A stretch of 64,000 bases of DNA from Leishmania martiniquensis. Lineage: Eukaryota; Euglenozoa; Kinetoplastea; Trypanosomatida; Trypanosomatidae. Positions 8,770-18,555 of the stretch are shown piece after piece. Numbering within the stretch: position 1 is the stretch's first letter; each line of letters starts with the position of its first letter. Where the stretch lies: assembly GCF_017916325.1 (NCBI RefSeq), contig NC_090159.1, positions 477,501 through 541,500 on the forward strand, given 5' to 3'. A program made the position numbers and the translations under genes. The notes beneath the pieces were generated by a model. The model was not told where the DNA came from. It saw nothing but the letters and a program-made list of their open reading frames with translations, and made no database searches.

Positions 8770-11475
8770 ATGGGGTCCTCCAGCTCCACGCTGGAGACGG
8801 CGAAGCTTGTTCGGACGCTTCTCTCCGAGAATGAAGCCTCGCATGAGCCGCTGACGCAGCTCCTTAACACGACCATGACAGAGGAGGAGACGGACCAGGT
8901 CTTTCCAGTGGAACAACTCCGCCAGCTACGGCATCTCTACACGCACAACTTCGCCGCCTTGCTGTACCGTTGCATCGGCGCCATTGCAGCGGTGGCTGTG
9001 AAGCGGCATGAGATCAACACGAGCAGCAACTCTCCGAGCACATTTCTCACGGCGGAGATGATGGCCCAGTACCACTCCGCGCTGCGTATCCTGCGCTGTG
9101 CCCTGCCTGTAGCACTCGAGAGCGGGACTACACCGGTCGAGGAGGCAGTGAGCGCCCGCCCAAAGAACAACGATCCAGCGGCTGCCGATGATGTGACGCC
9201 ACCGCCGGCGGCCCTGCCTCGCTCACGGACGGCGGTCACAGCGCACTTCCAGCAGCTCTTCTTTGTGGAGGGGAGGACATGTAATGACGCAAAGCCGGAG
9301 GACACGTTTCCCTTGTTGCCAGGGCAGAAAATGTGCACCTCTCTGGAACAGCCGGCCGCTGAACCGCTTCCACTGGGGTCGTTCCTGGTGTGGTCGCTGG
9401 TCGAGTGCTGCTTTGTGCGTGGTCTGACTTTGCCCGAACTTCCGGTGCTGCCCAGGGAAGTGAGCGCCAGCATCACGCATGAGGAGGTGGACACAGAGCT
9501 GATGTGGTGCTCAGGGCTCGCCTCCACGGATCCTATCCAGGCATTGACCATAAAGACGAGCGCGCCAAGCTTTACCTGGGTGGCGCCACGACTACCTCGA
9601 CTGCGGAAAGAGCTCATCGAAGTTCTGCTCGTAGCGGTGTCCTCGCCCATCTACCACGAAGCGGGCTTCCGCGACACCATCTTTCTGGAGCCACTTCTGT
9701 CTACCTCAACGGTGCCGTTGCTGCCCACACTTTCCATCTCAATGCTCAACACTATTCTTCGGTTCGTCCCGTATGGATATCTCCCCTACACTAGCCACCT
9801 GGGTGCCGAGGAAAAGGAGCTGGTAGTGGCGAGCGCCCGACTGCTCAATGCGACCTTGTCCTGCATGGGCGCTCCGCTGGATCTTGCCCCTGCTGCCGAG
9901 AGGGGCCACTCCAGAGGAGATGTCGATGCCCTGTCGCCGGATCGGCAGGTCTTGCAGGCGAGTGATGCGCACGCTGGCGAGGAGGCGGTAGATACGGCAG
10001 AAGGTGGGCCAGAAGTGAGCACGGTCGGCCACCCGACTGGTGGCCATCCCTCCTGGACTTCAAACGGGCCGCCGTCAACTCCCTCGGGCTGCCCCGGCGC
10101 TCCCTGTGATGTTCGTGCACCGAAGACGTTGGACTCGCAATCCGTCAGGAGGGGGTCTGCCGCACCGGCGCTGTCACATGCAGGACCGCCGCGCTTCGTG
10201 CACAGTGTACGCAAGGAGCTGCGAGACATCACCCTAACAGAGGCAAAGGCACTTGTGCAGCGCATGCAGGGCATCCTCGGTGTGAATGTGTACTCCAGCC
10301 AGACGTATCTGCCTGTCTCGCAGGACTGGTTTACCTCCTTAGATGACTTCATGCTACTCTTTTGGAAGATACTCGACTTGTCACCGGCTTGCCTGGCGCA
10401 GTTCGGTACGAGCTCCCACGCCCTGAATTACGTCATCCCGATTCTAGATTACGCCCTCGCTGTTCGTCGCAGCCCGCTCTACATGTACCAGTTCCAGCTG
10501 ATGCTCTTCGTGCTGAGTCGCCTCTCTGAGGTGCGGGGGTTCGTGCTGCAGTGCAACCAAGTGTGCACCGCAACGCTGCCCTTCTGCTTTCCAAAGATTT
10601 CTCCTACATTCTCATACAATAACCTCATTGTGCTTGTTTTGTGTCTTGTCATGGAGATGAAAGACCTGCAGGCACTCATTCCGCTTTTCCCCTCGTGCAC
10701 TGTGGTACTGGCCAACATGGCTCCGTTCATTACCTCTCTCGGGCGCGAGCCATCCATGAAGCTGGTGTCCATTTTTGCCCAGGTCACCTATCGCTGTTTG
10801 CGTAACACCTTACCAGGCTCGGCTAGAAGCAGCACGACGGGGAACGCTGCCGGGACATTGCTGACCTCGGAGGCGACGTCGAACAATCTCGTGTACCAGC
10901 TTCAAATGGTGAATCTTTGCGAGGCCATCGCAAGTCTCCTGCAGTATCAAGCGAGCGGCTCTCTGTACCTGCTCGCCTCCCTTGTGGACCACCGCGCAGT
11001 GGTGCGAGAGGCGAAGGAGGCTTTTATGGTGCAGCGTGCCGAGGGACTCTCGGAGGGGCTGCCTTCGCCGTTTTTGATCAACACGCTCGACGCCGCCGTG
11101 GCGGTGGCGCTTCCGGTGCTGGAGAGCGCCGGTACGCTGCGGAAGATGGCCGAGCACTACGTGGACGCAGGATCTGAGGCGACTGTGAACGGCGTAGCCA
11201 CTGCTACGGAGGCTGCGAGGACGTTTGCGCTTCATGTGGGAATGGGCGAGCTGGGTGTCGGCCTCGCGGCCAGCGACGAAGCTGTTGGTCGGCTGCGCTC
11301 AGTGACGTTGGTGGGTGTGCTCCCCACGCCGCACAGCATCATTGTTCGAAGATTTCAATCCACCAAGAGCGTTGAGCAGTGGACGGCTACGACCTTCTGG
11401 ACCAGTGCATACATTCACTCGCGTGTTGGGCTGCTGGGTGACCGGGACTCAGTCAAGTTGGTGCAGTTCGTGTGA
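8770..11475 (+). CDS. HID1 family protein, 901 aa, predicted N-myristoylated
   Basis: The protein resembles the HID1/dymeclin family (high-temperature-induced dauer formation 1), peripheral Golgi proteins involved in secretory-granule and trans-Golgi trafficking in animals. Support comes from the Gly-Ser-Ser N-terminus shared with HID1 proteins, the segment of residues ~300-350 ending in FVPYGYLPYTSH (HID1 proteins have a similar GYGIPY block), and the helical Leu-rich character throughout. MGSSSST at the N-terminus matches the N-myristoylation consensus (Gly2, Ser6). A Ser/Pro/Gly-rich insert occupies about residues 375-475. ATG 8770 is chosen because the frame upstream (8761) starts with TTG and the Gly2 signal needs this Met. 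The length is close to the usual ~800 plus the insert. Confidence 0.7.
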   Translation: MGSSSSTLETAKLVRTLLSENEASHEPLTQLLNTTMTEEETDQVFPVEQLRQLRHLYTHNFAALLYRCIGAIAAVAVKRHEINTSSNSPSTFLTAEMMAQYHSALRILRCALPVALESGTTPVEEAVSARPKNNDPAAADDVTPPPAALPRSRTAVTAHFQQLFFVEGRTCNDAKPEDTFPLLPGQKMCTSLEQPAAEPLPLGSFLVWSLVECCFVRGLTLPELPVLPREVSASITHEEVDTELMWCSGLASTDPIQALTIKTSAPSFTWVAPRLPRLRKELIEVLLVAVSSPIYHEAGFRDTIFLEPLLSTSTVPLLPTLSISMLNTILRFVPYGYLPYTSHLGAEEKELVVASARLLNATLSCMGAPLDLAPAAERGHSRGDVDALSPDRQVLQASDAHAGEEAVDTAEGGPEVSTVGHPTGGHPSWTSNGPPSTPSGCPGAPCDVRAPKTLDSQSVRRGSAAPALSHAGPPRFVHSVRKELRDITLTEAKALVQRMQGILGVNVYSSQTYLPVSQDWFTSLDDFMLLFWKILDLSPACLAQFGTSSHALNYVIPILDYALAVRRSPLYMYQFQLMLFVLSRLSEVRGFVLQCNQVCTATLPFCFPKISPTFSYNNLIVLVLCLVMEMKDLQALIPLFPSCTVVLANMAPFITSLGREPSMKLVSIFAQVTYRCLRNTLPGSARSSTTGNAAGTLLTSEATSNNLVYQLQMVNLCEAIASLLQYQASGSLYLLASLVDHRAVVREAKEAFMVQRAEGLSEGLPSPFLINTLDAAVAVALPVLESAGTLRKMAEHYVDAGSEATVNGVATATEAARTFALHVGMGELGVGLAASDEAVGRLRSVTLVGVLPTPHSIIVRRFQSTKSVEQWTATTFWTSAYIHSRVGLLGDRDSVKLVQFV

Positions 11476-12300
11476 AAGAGCCCGTTCGTGAGTAGCGCGC
11501 GGCGGAAAGGAAACGGGCGAAAGGCACGCTTGGGCGACATGGATGATGGTCCCAAGCAACACGCGCAGACGGACGTGCCTGTGAGCGATAGCGCGCGAAA
11601 GTGTATGCGGAAAAGCGATGCTGATGCCGAGAGCAAGTTCTTCTGTCGCTGCGACGATAGCGCTGCTTCTCCGTCTTGGCATCTCCCCTCTCCTCTCTTT
11701 TCTTGTCGACCCCTCATATCCCTCTCCGTCATGCGTTCCTCTCACGACTGCGTGTGCTTTCTGTTACGCTCTTCTCTCGCCTCTCCCCACCCCCTCCTGT
11801 CTGTTTGTCTGTCTCTTTGCCTGTATTTGCTTATTGTGCGCGTCGTTATTTTCCACCGCCCTCGGGGTGAGGGCCAAGAGGAGAGGAGCGGCGGAACGAG
11901 GGTTGCTATCCCACAACCACAACGAAAGAGAAATGGTGGAGTATGGTGGTTCTGTCTCAACTGCAGATTCTGCGGGCACGCCTATGCGTACGTTTCCCTG
12001 AGTCTGCCATACGATGTGTGATGCACGCGGAGGCGTTGTGGAGTACGTGACTAGGTTCTCTGTCAGTGTAACATCTTGCGGCGTGAGCTCCTTCTCTCGT
12101 TGTTGATCTCGCTTCGACGTTGCATGTGCGCGCGTGTCTGCCAAGGTGCAAGACACGAAGGCTATCGCACACACCACGACAGTGCAGTGACCCCCACCGA
12201 CACTCAACTTCTCCTCCGTTCTCCTCTCCAAACTGACCTATCCCTCTCTCCACCGACGCGACCCACAGCTACGGGGATTCGAGCTCATCTACATATCGTA
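11476..12300. other. intergenic region, no gene seen
   Basis: This stretch contains CT-rich sequence (11676-11830) and mixed GC-rich sequence. Several overlapping open frames on both strands have low-complexity Ser/Leu/Arg composition and no recognisable domain. Confidence 0.5.
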
Positions 12301-12344
12301 CGCCTCTCCGCTTCTCTTTTTTTTCTTCCGCTCCGCCTTTCGCA
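12301..12344 (+). promoter_or_regulatory. polypyrimidine tract and candidate trans-splice acceptor
   Basis: An almost uninterrupted C/T run of ~40 bases ends in CGCAG (AG at 12343-12344), 32 bases before the RING gene ATG at 12376. This is the typical trypanosomatid spliced-leader acceptor layout. Confidence 0.6.
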
Positions 12345-12375
12345 GTCTTCGCGTGCTGCTTTTACCACCAACATC

Positions 12376-12843
12376 ATGCACAAGAGTACGTGCACCGCCG
12401 TACATGTGCCCCTGCACATCGAGTGTCAGGTGTGCTATGACTCCTGGACAAACCCCGTACAGCTGCTGAAGTGCGGGCACATCTTTTGCCAAAGCTGTGC
12501 GCCACCCACGACGACGAGATGTGCCATTTGCTACTCCACCGTTTCGGGCTTCGCCATGCTGAGTGAGGGTGTCGTGGAGGCGACCATGAATGTGGCAGTC
12601 TTGTGCACGAGTTGCGGATGGCGAGGTACCCGTAAGGCGTCCCTCTCGCACCGCTGCAACCCTGCCCTGACACACAGCTCGTACACGACACAGCCACCGA
12701 TGACCGACAGAGAATGGGTTGATTTCGCTCTGCAACGGCCAAACAGCGCGGCCGTGGGAGTCGCCGCCCAAACTGTGCATTACGACGCGCTGCCTCATTC
12801 CGCGTCCATCTCGCCGGACACGGTGCAGGGAATTCCACTGTGA
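12376..12843 (+). CDS. small RING-finger protein with CCHC zinc knuckle, 155 aa
   Basis: A C3HC4 RING is visible: C17, C20, C33, H35, C38, C41, C49 and C52. It is followed by a second zinc-binding set, C77-x2-C80 and H92-x-C94, containing CGWRGT. RING domains of this type usually recruit ubiquitin E2 enzymes. The same two-module order and the CGWRGT/SH-x-C signature occur in the proteins at 18556 and 21822, so this is a divergent paralogue. It lacks their EF-hands and ends in a short Ser/Ala-rich tail. ATG 12376 is chosen because it follows the strong acceptor at 12344 and begins just before the RING; the frame extends upstream only through pyrimidine-rich leader. Confidence 0.75.
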   Translation: MHKSTCTAVHVPLHIECQVCYDSWTNPVQLLKCGHIFCQSCAPPTTTRCAICYSTVSGFAMLSEGVVEATMNVAVLCTSCGWRGTRKASLSHRCNPALTHSSYTTQPPMTDREWVDFALQRPNSAAVGVAAQTVHYDALPHSASISPDTVQGIPL

Positions 12844-13110
12844 CGGTGTACGCGGCCATCGATTCCGTGCAATGTGTCGCGGAGATGCGCTTCACAACGT
12901 CGGTAGCGGCACCGCCTTTCCCGTGCGTTCACCTCTTTCCAGTGCCTCGGTCGTCATGAGTCACGTGTTTGCTGCCATTGGTGCCTCTTTACCTTTTCCA
13001 AGGGCTAAAGGAGAACGATCGACACGCTAACAGAGGGAAAGCTGCACCCGGTAGTTCGCCATGCGCACCAGAGGGAGCCCTCACTCCATTTTCTCTCTTC
13101 GCTTATCTTT

Positions 13111-13731
13111 GCTCGTCTCTGATGAGGAGGAGACACACCTCCGTGCGTGGTACCAGGCACCAGCACCTCAACTCTCTGTCTCTCTCTCTGTCTGAGGAAG
13201 CCCGCGAGCCCGTATCCCTGTCATTGGCGGACCACCTCTGGCGGTGCGGCCACAGGGTCGAGTGCCTACGGCGTAGGGCGCGGTCCGGGGTGCGATGCAT
13301 TGCTGCCGATGCCGGTGGCCGGGTCCTGCGTGCGGTGACGCCGAACCGGCGGGCGGCAGTGGGCGCGCCCGCAGCACCGAGATGGTGGGGGAGGTGCCGG
13401 CGCGACTCGGACCTATCTGACCCGCCCCTCACCCTGCCTACCTGTGCGTGGAGGAGCCTGAGCGGCCCCGAGGGGGACGCGCCGGGCGACGGCCCGACGG
13501 AGAGGAGCGGCTGCGGGGCGTCCTGCGCGTGCGTGTGTGTGTGTGCCGTGAGCGTGAGGGCTGGGGGCGGCGCTCCGGTGACTAGGCTAGGGGGGGACGT
13601 TGCGGTGCAGCGTATCCTGGAGAGGTTGCTGGCGCCACGAGGGGCTATGGGCGTGTGGCGGACGGCGCGTGTACGTGTGTTGTGTGGCGAAGGCGAAAGG
13701 GACACGGTGGGAGAAGAAGGCTTCTTCCCAA
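13111..13731 (+). repeat. SIDER-like degenerate retroposon, copy 2 (~620 bp)
   Basis: This is the direct repeat of 7246-7866 at an offset of exactly 5865 bases, with no indel across ~616 bases. It sits ~270 bases after the small RING gene, so probably in its 3' UTR. The two copies diverge abruptly after TCCCAA; here a T-run and TTCCGCAG (AG at 13756-13757) follow, where copy 1 has other sequence and an A-run. Confidence 0.65.
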
Positions 13732-14659
13732 CGTTTCCCGGTTTTTTTTTTCCGCAGAAATATCTCTTCCGCTCCTCTGGTCATGTGTGGTGCGGTGGAG
13801 TATCTTCGGAGGAAGTCTCTTTGCCTTCGCCTGTGTGCGTTGTTTGTTTTGTTGCACTCTTTTGCTGCTCCGTGTGCTTCTCTGTTCTCTTCCGACAGCT
13901 CCAAATGAACTGACCAACAATCCATTGAATGAAAGCTTAAGGTATAGGGGTGAAACGCACGAGGAGCGGCCGTGCTCGTCGTGCGAGGTGGATGTTGTGC
14001 CCTTCTCGCGTACAACAGTGTCTCTGGGTGTGGGGAAGCAGATGCAGGATAGGTGGGGACACGCTGCCTGCCGATGTGGCTTGTCAGCAAGTGGGCCGCG
14101 TCACGTGCCAAGGGTACGGAGCGAGAGAGGAAAAACGAAGGAGGGGTGCAGCAGCAACGGGGCCAGGCGGGCGCAGGCGAGATTTTCGCTCAGCGTCCTT
14201 TCCTCCCCCCTCTCCTCTCCGTTTCTCTTTTCCTCTGTCGGCCCTTTCTACATTGCGCACTCCTCATCAGCGGAGGGGGAGGGCGCTCGCATCAATGGCG
14301 GAGGCCCCTCCCCCACCCAAAAAAAGAAAGCGGGTGTATCGGTCGTACAATGGCGTACAGATCGACAGAGATAAGGCAGACGCTGGCAGGGATGGCTTGC
14401 CGCTGCATCCGTTTTGCTGAAGGCGACGCTGTCGCAAGAGAAGCATTCTTTACTGGGCCTGCCGATCACCGCGATCCCTTCGCTGCTTTCTCCCTATTCT
14501 CTTCTGTCGTAGGCCATTCGAAGGAGCAGAGGCGGATCCAAAACGTTGCGTACACGGTATACCGAAGAGGCTCCGCTCACGATCTCCGGAACGTATGTGT
14601 CGGCCGCCCACTGCTCTTGTGTGCCCACTGCTCTCCCCTTCCAGCTAGAATAATCGGCG
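13732..14659. other. intergenic and HDAC leader
   Basis: The stretch holds a T-run with an AG at 13741-13757, then mixed GC-rich sequence with no recognisable domain in any frame, and a CT-rich tract at 14204-14245. The closest acceptor to the HDAC ATG is the tract at 14621-14644. Confidence 0.5.
14621..14644 (+). promoter_or_regulatory. candidate trans-splice acceptor of the HDAC gene
   Basis: A pyrimidine-rich tract ends in CCAG (AG at 14643-14644), 15 bases before ATG 14660; a further AG follows at 14647-14648. Confidence 0.5.
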
Positions 14660-16267
14660 ATGGCATCTTCGGAGCCGTTTCTCGCGCCCTCGGCGGGGAG
14701 CTCAGCGCGAACTGGGGCAGCTCCCTCGCTTCACTCACCGCACGGCAGATTGCTCTCGGTCCAGAGTTTGGCCAACCCTGATAGCGCCTCTGTGGAGTCT
14801 CCGCGCACGTCCTCGACGTCGCAGACCTCAGCGGCGAGTGGGGAGAACGCCGCAACATCGAAATCGCAGTGGACACCAAGCGCACCGCTGTCGAACCCTG
14901 GCAGACGGAAGGTTGTGTACTTTGTGGACCACTCCGTCACTGCCATCGCCTATGCAGAGGGTCATTTGATGAGGCCGTCTCGCGTGCGTGCCCTGCATGC
15001 GCTTGTCCACTCATTGGGCCTCGACGATGCCGGATCCATGACAGTGTGCCATGCTCGTCCGGCGACGGCAGAGGAGATGGGAGCTTTTCACCGCGGCGCG
15101 TACTTGGAGTGCCTGCGGCAGGCGCCGGGCATTTGCGGGAATCCGCTAGACGAGATGTCCCTCGCGTTTCAAAAAGAATTTGACGTGCCCTTCGCGTCTC
15201 AGCACGGCGATTGTCCTCTCTTTCCAGAGGTGTGGGCGCTGGTGACCAGCCAAGCTGGCGCCTCCCTTGCGTGTGCAGAGGCCCTCGTACGCGGCGATGC
15301 CACTGTTGCCATGAACTGGGCAGGCGGCATGCATCACGCTGCCGCTGCCCACGCAAGCGGCTTCTGCTTCGTAAATGACATTGTGCTCTGCATCCGCCGG
15401 CTGCTGCGGCACTACCAGCGCGTTCTCTACGTTGACCTGGACGTGCATCACGGGGACGGCGTGGAGGGGGCCTTTTACGGCAATCACCGCGTGATGACCC
15501 TTTCGTTGCACCAGTTCGGCAACGGCTTCTTCCCCGGCACCGGCGACTACCCAACGCGTGAGACGGCCGATAGCTTTGCGATCAACGTGCCGTTGCCCAT
15601 GCGCACCGGGGACGCTGCGTACCTCTTATCCTTCCGCACTGCACTCTCTTGCGTGGTTCAGTGCTTTGATCCGGAGGCAGTGGTCGTGCAGTGCGGCGCG
15701 GACACCATAACAGGTGACCTCATTGGGAGACTTTGTGTGACGACTCTGGCGCATACACAGTGCGTAGCCGATGTGCTGTCGCTCGAGCGACCGACAGTGC
15801 TGCTGGGTGGAGGCGGCTATCACGTGTTTCACACGGCGCGCTGCTGGGCAATACACACTGCAACCGCGCTGGGTCGTACAGCTGCACAGTTGCCCCTGTA
15901 CATCCCGCGCACGGACCCGTATTACAGGGATTATCGGCTAGAGTGTACGCCAAAGCGGCCGACACTTCATGTCTTCCTCGACCCTGATGTTGATGATCCG
16001 CTGCCTTTGGAGGACAGCTTGGCGTTCTGGCGCCAGCTCTGCCGCAGCATCCAGTGGCAGATGCGCACTGCCCGTTTTGTTCGGCAGAGGTTTTCTCGCA
16101 CAATACAAGTTTGCCGGCAGCGACGGTCAGCGTTGCTGAGGCAGCTTGCGACACGAGATACAGAGGGAGAATTTGACTTTACTATGAGCGGCCCTAAGCG
16201 CTCCCGCTCAGCAACTCCAACGGAGCGTGATGTTGAGGGGAGGGAAGACAGAGTGGTCCCATCGTGA
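14660..16267 (+). CDS. class I histone deacetylase, 535 aa
   Basis: This is a zinc-dependent deacetylase of the Rpd3/HDAC1 class. The active-site elements are all present: WAGGMHHA with paired histidines H225/H226; DLDVHHGDG (residues 259-267) supplying zinc ligands D261 and H263; CGAD with zinc ligand D348; and GGGGY with the transition-state tyrosine Y387. HASGFCFVNDIVL also matches class I enzymes. A Ser/Ala-rich N-terminal extension of ~85 residues precedes the catalytic domain, and the C-terminal tail ends with a basic SGPKRSRS-type patch that could be a nuclear signal. Loss-of-function is therefore unlikely. Substrates would be acetylated histones or other nuclear proteins. Upstream ATGs in the frame are absent within the leader I inspected. 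Confidence 0.93.
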   Translation: MASSEPFLAPSAGSSARTGAAPSLHSPHGRLLSVQSLANPDSASVESPRTSSTSQTSAASGENAATSKSQWTPSAPLSNPGRRKVVYFVDHSVTAIAYAEGHLMRPSRVRALHALVHSLGLDDAGSMTVCHARPATAEEMGAFHRGAYLECLRQAPGICGNPLDEMSLAFQKEFDVPFASQHGDCPLFPEVWALVTSQAGASLACAEALVRGDATVAMNWAGGMHHAAAAHASGFCFVNDIVLCIRRLLRHYQRVLYVDLDVHHGDGVEGAFYGNHRVMTLSLHQFGNGFFPGTGDYPTRETADSFAINVPLPMRTGDAAYLLSFRTALSCVVQCFDPEAVVVQCGADTITGDLIGRLCVTTLAHTQCVADVLSLERPTVLLGGGGYHVFHTARCWAIHTATALGRTAAQLPLYIPRTDPYYRDYRLECTPKRPTLHVFLDPDVDDPLPLEDSLAFWRQLCRSIQWQMRTARFVRQRFSRTIQVCRQRRSALLRQLATRDTEGEFDFTMSGPKRSRSATPTERDVEGREDRVVPS

Positions 16268-18555
16268 CAGACGAGTGAAAGGGGATCACTAGGACCCTCC
16301 CTCGCCGCTTCTTTTTGTTTGCGTTGCTGCTTACACTGTTAGTGTGTGAAGAGGAGATCAGGAGGAGGAGACGAGGCTTTCCCAGCTCTGACGCACAACC
16401 ACGCTAACCCGCACACTTACGCGCGATGGTCAACACATGAACAAGAGCAAAGCAAAGAGAACAAAGACGACGGGGTCACGCCGCAAAACGGGTGGGATGG
16501 GGGGATGGAGTAGGTTTGCGCGTACGTGTCTGTGTGCGGGGCACATCTGTGTTTCGGCGACTGAGACGCAGTGTATGGGTTTGTCTGCATACATGCCGAC
16601 GGACAGACCTGACTCGTTTCGTGATTCGCATCTCCTTTTTCTCTCTCCCCTTCTGGTGAGGGGCTCTTCATGAGATGCGCTTTTTATGCGTCGCTCGCGC
16701 TATCTCTATCGCGCTTGAATGGGGGAAAAGTGCGTCGTTCGGCTTGTCATCCTCATCTCTCTCTCGCTTCGCTCTTGTGTTTTACGATTCTTCTCTCCCG
16801 CTCTATGCACACACGACCACTGTTCCGTAGGTGTGGTACCAAATACACGTGCTTCTGCTCGTCGGCCACCATATGTGCACCTACGCACAATATTCGTCAT
16901 TACACACGCGCACCTGCGATAAGTATCTGCCTGTCTCCTCGCTGCCTCCGGCCTTGCCGGCGTTGCCTTCTCGAGTGTATCGCGGGAGGACAAAGTAGGA
17001 AAGCGCGAAGGCGAAGGAGAAGGGTGAGGCAGAAGAGTGCTGCCTTGGGACGTCGCCTCCCTGGAAGCGTCCCAGCAGTATCAGGCTCTGCATCTTCGCC
17101 TTTTCTGTCCCCCTCCTCCTCCTCCCCCTCCTCCTTTTTTTTTTCCCTGTCGCCCGGCCGCTTTCTCTCTCTCTGCTTTATGATCATACCCATTTCTTTT
17201 TCTTCTCTGCCTGCCTGCCTGTCTCTCTGTCTGTGTGTGTATTTGTTTTTGGGGACTGTCGCCCCCCCTTCACTCCCACAATAGGCCGCATTCGCTTTAC
17301 TTTATTTTTGTCTTTCGCTATTGTTTTTACTCTGTTTCATTCGCCTCTCGTTCCCGCGTCGTGAATTGTTGTTGATTGCACTCTGCCCTCCGTCTGGCTC
17401 TGCCTTTACGTTTTCTCGGCTCTGTCGTGGGCGTGGTCGGCATCGCGCCCCCTCACGGCACATTCCCTCTGCCGCCCCCCTCCCCCCTCACGCGCATAGG
17501 TGCTCGCCGTCTCGTTCTCGTAGGGTGGTGGTGGTGCTTTGGGGTGGTCACGTCGGTATGCTTTGGTGCCCGGCCTCTACGCGCCTCTCTTGTCCCTCTC
17601 TGCTTCTTCCGTCCTGTGACTGATTCGCTCCACCCTCGATTCTGCTACCGATAGCTGCTCAGCTCTTTGGTTTGTGACGTCTTCTGGCTGAATTGCGTCA
17701 GCCTCTTCTTGAGCGTCTCCGCGCGCATAAGTGTGTGTGCGTGTGCCTGTGAAGAGTTCTGTGCATTTCCTTCTTCCACCGAACACACACGCACACTGTC
17801 GCTCTGCAGCCCTTGATAGGCTGTTTGAAGGTCGCCTGGGAAGTGTCAGCCAACCGTTGTTGTGCTCTTGAGTCTTCCTTTGGAGACTAAAGAGTGTTGC
17901 TCGTGCGGCTTTGGTGGCTGTTGCTGTTGTCAGCAACACTCCTCTTCCTTCCCCTTTTTTTCGTTCGTGAAAGAGGGCGCCCTATTGCATACACGCTGGT
18001 CTGCACGTTTGCCTCCCTCACAGGTGCACTCGCCCGCTTTTTTTTTGTGTTGTGTTTCTGTTCGACTCCATTGAGCCGTTTCTTTACGCGTCTGTCGTAG
18101 ACCGTTGTCTGAGAAGAGTACATTCTTCGAGCTTTTTGCCTCGTCGGCTGCGCGGCGAGAGGCGGCGGAGCGTTGGGGACAGCCAAGTTGGCTTCTCTCG
18201 CTGCTCTTTCTTCTCAGTGGTGCTCCCCCCTCTATCCTTCTTTTCTTGTGCTTGCTCTGGCCGCTAGCGCACCCCTCCCCCCCAGACCACTCGATACAGA
18301 GACTGTCACTCCTTCATCAAAGGCTCATTGCACTCGCTCTTGCCTCCTACTCTCTCTCTCTTTTCTGTAGGCTTGCTCGTGTGCGTCAGCTTGGCATCAC
18401 CATTGTGGCGCGAAACCGCCGCTTCACGTCTTTCTCACCTCTCTCGCGTGGCGTGCGGTGGCTGGCTGTCGCTGCCGCTTTGCTCCAGTGCTTGTGCTCG
18501 CTGGAAGGAGACCCTAGACTCCATCGTATCGCCACTACCGACACAACGCGCAGCG
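16268..18555. other. 2.3-kb intergenic region between HDAC and the first RING/EF-hand gene
   Basis: No gene is supported. The stretch is pyrimidine-rich throughout, with CT runs at 17104-17150 and 17210-17240, GT-rich tracts, and a CT-rich acceptor tract at 18338-18370. Open frames here translate to Ser/Leu/Phe/Arg low-complexity strings. Confidence 0.5.
18338..18370 (+). promoter_or_regulatory. polypyrimidine tract and candidate trans-splice acceptor
   Basis: A C/T-rich run ends in CTGTAG (AG at 18369-18370), 186 bases before the RING/EF-hand ATG at 18556. Confidence 0.45.

Noticed and set aside
8412..8834. Hydrophobic frame resembling a multi-pass membrane protein upstream of HID1
   Set aside because: It is the translation of a T-rich polypyrimidine leader (Phe/Leu/Ser), and it overlaps the HID1 start in another frame.
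11488..12021. 177-codon frame between HID1 and the small RING gene
   Set aside because: Composition shifts to pyrimidine-derived Ser/Leu, no domain, and no acceptor directly upstream.
13950..14781. Overlapping frames of 156-242 codons upstream of HDAC
   Set aside because: They are Arg/Ser-rich, overlap each other and run into the HDAC start; the HDAC acceptor tract interrupts them.
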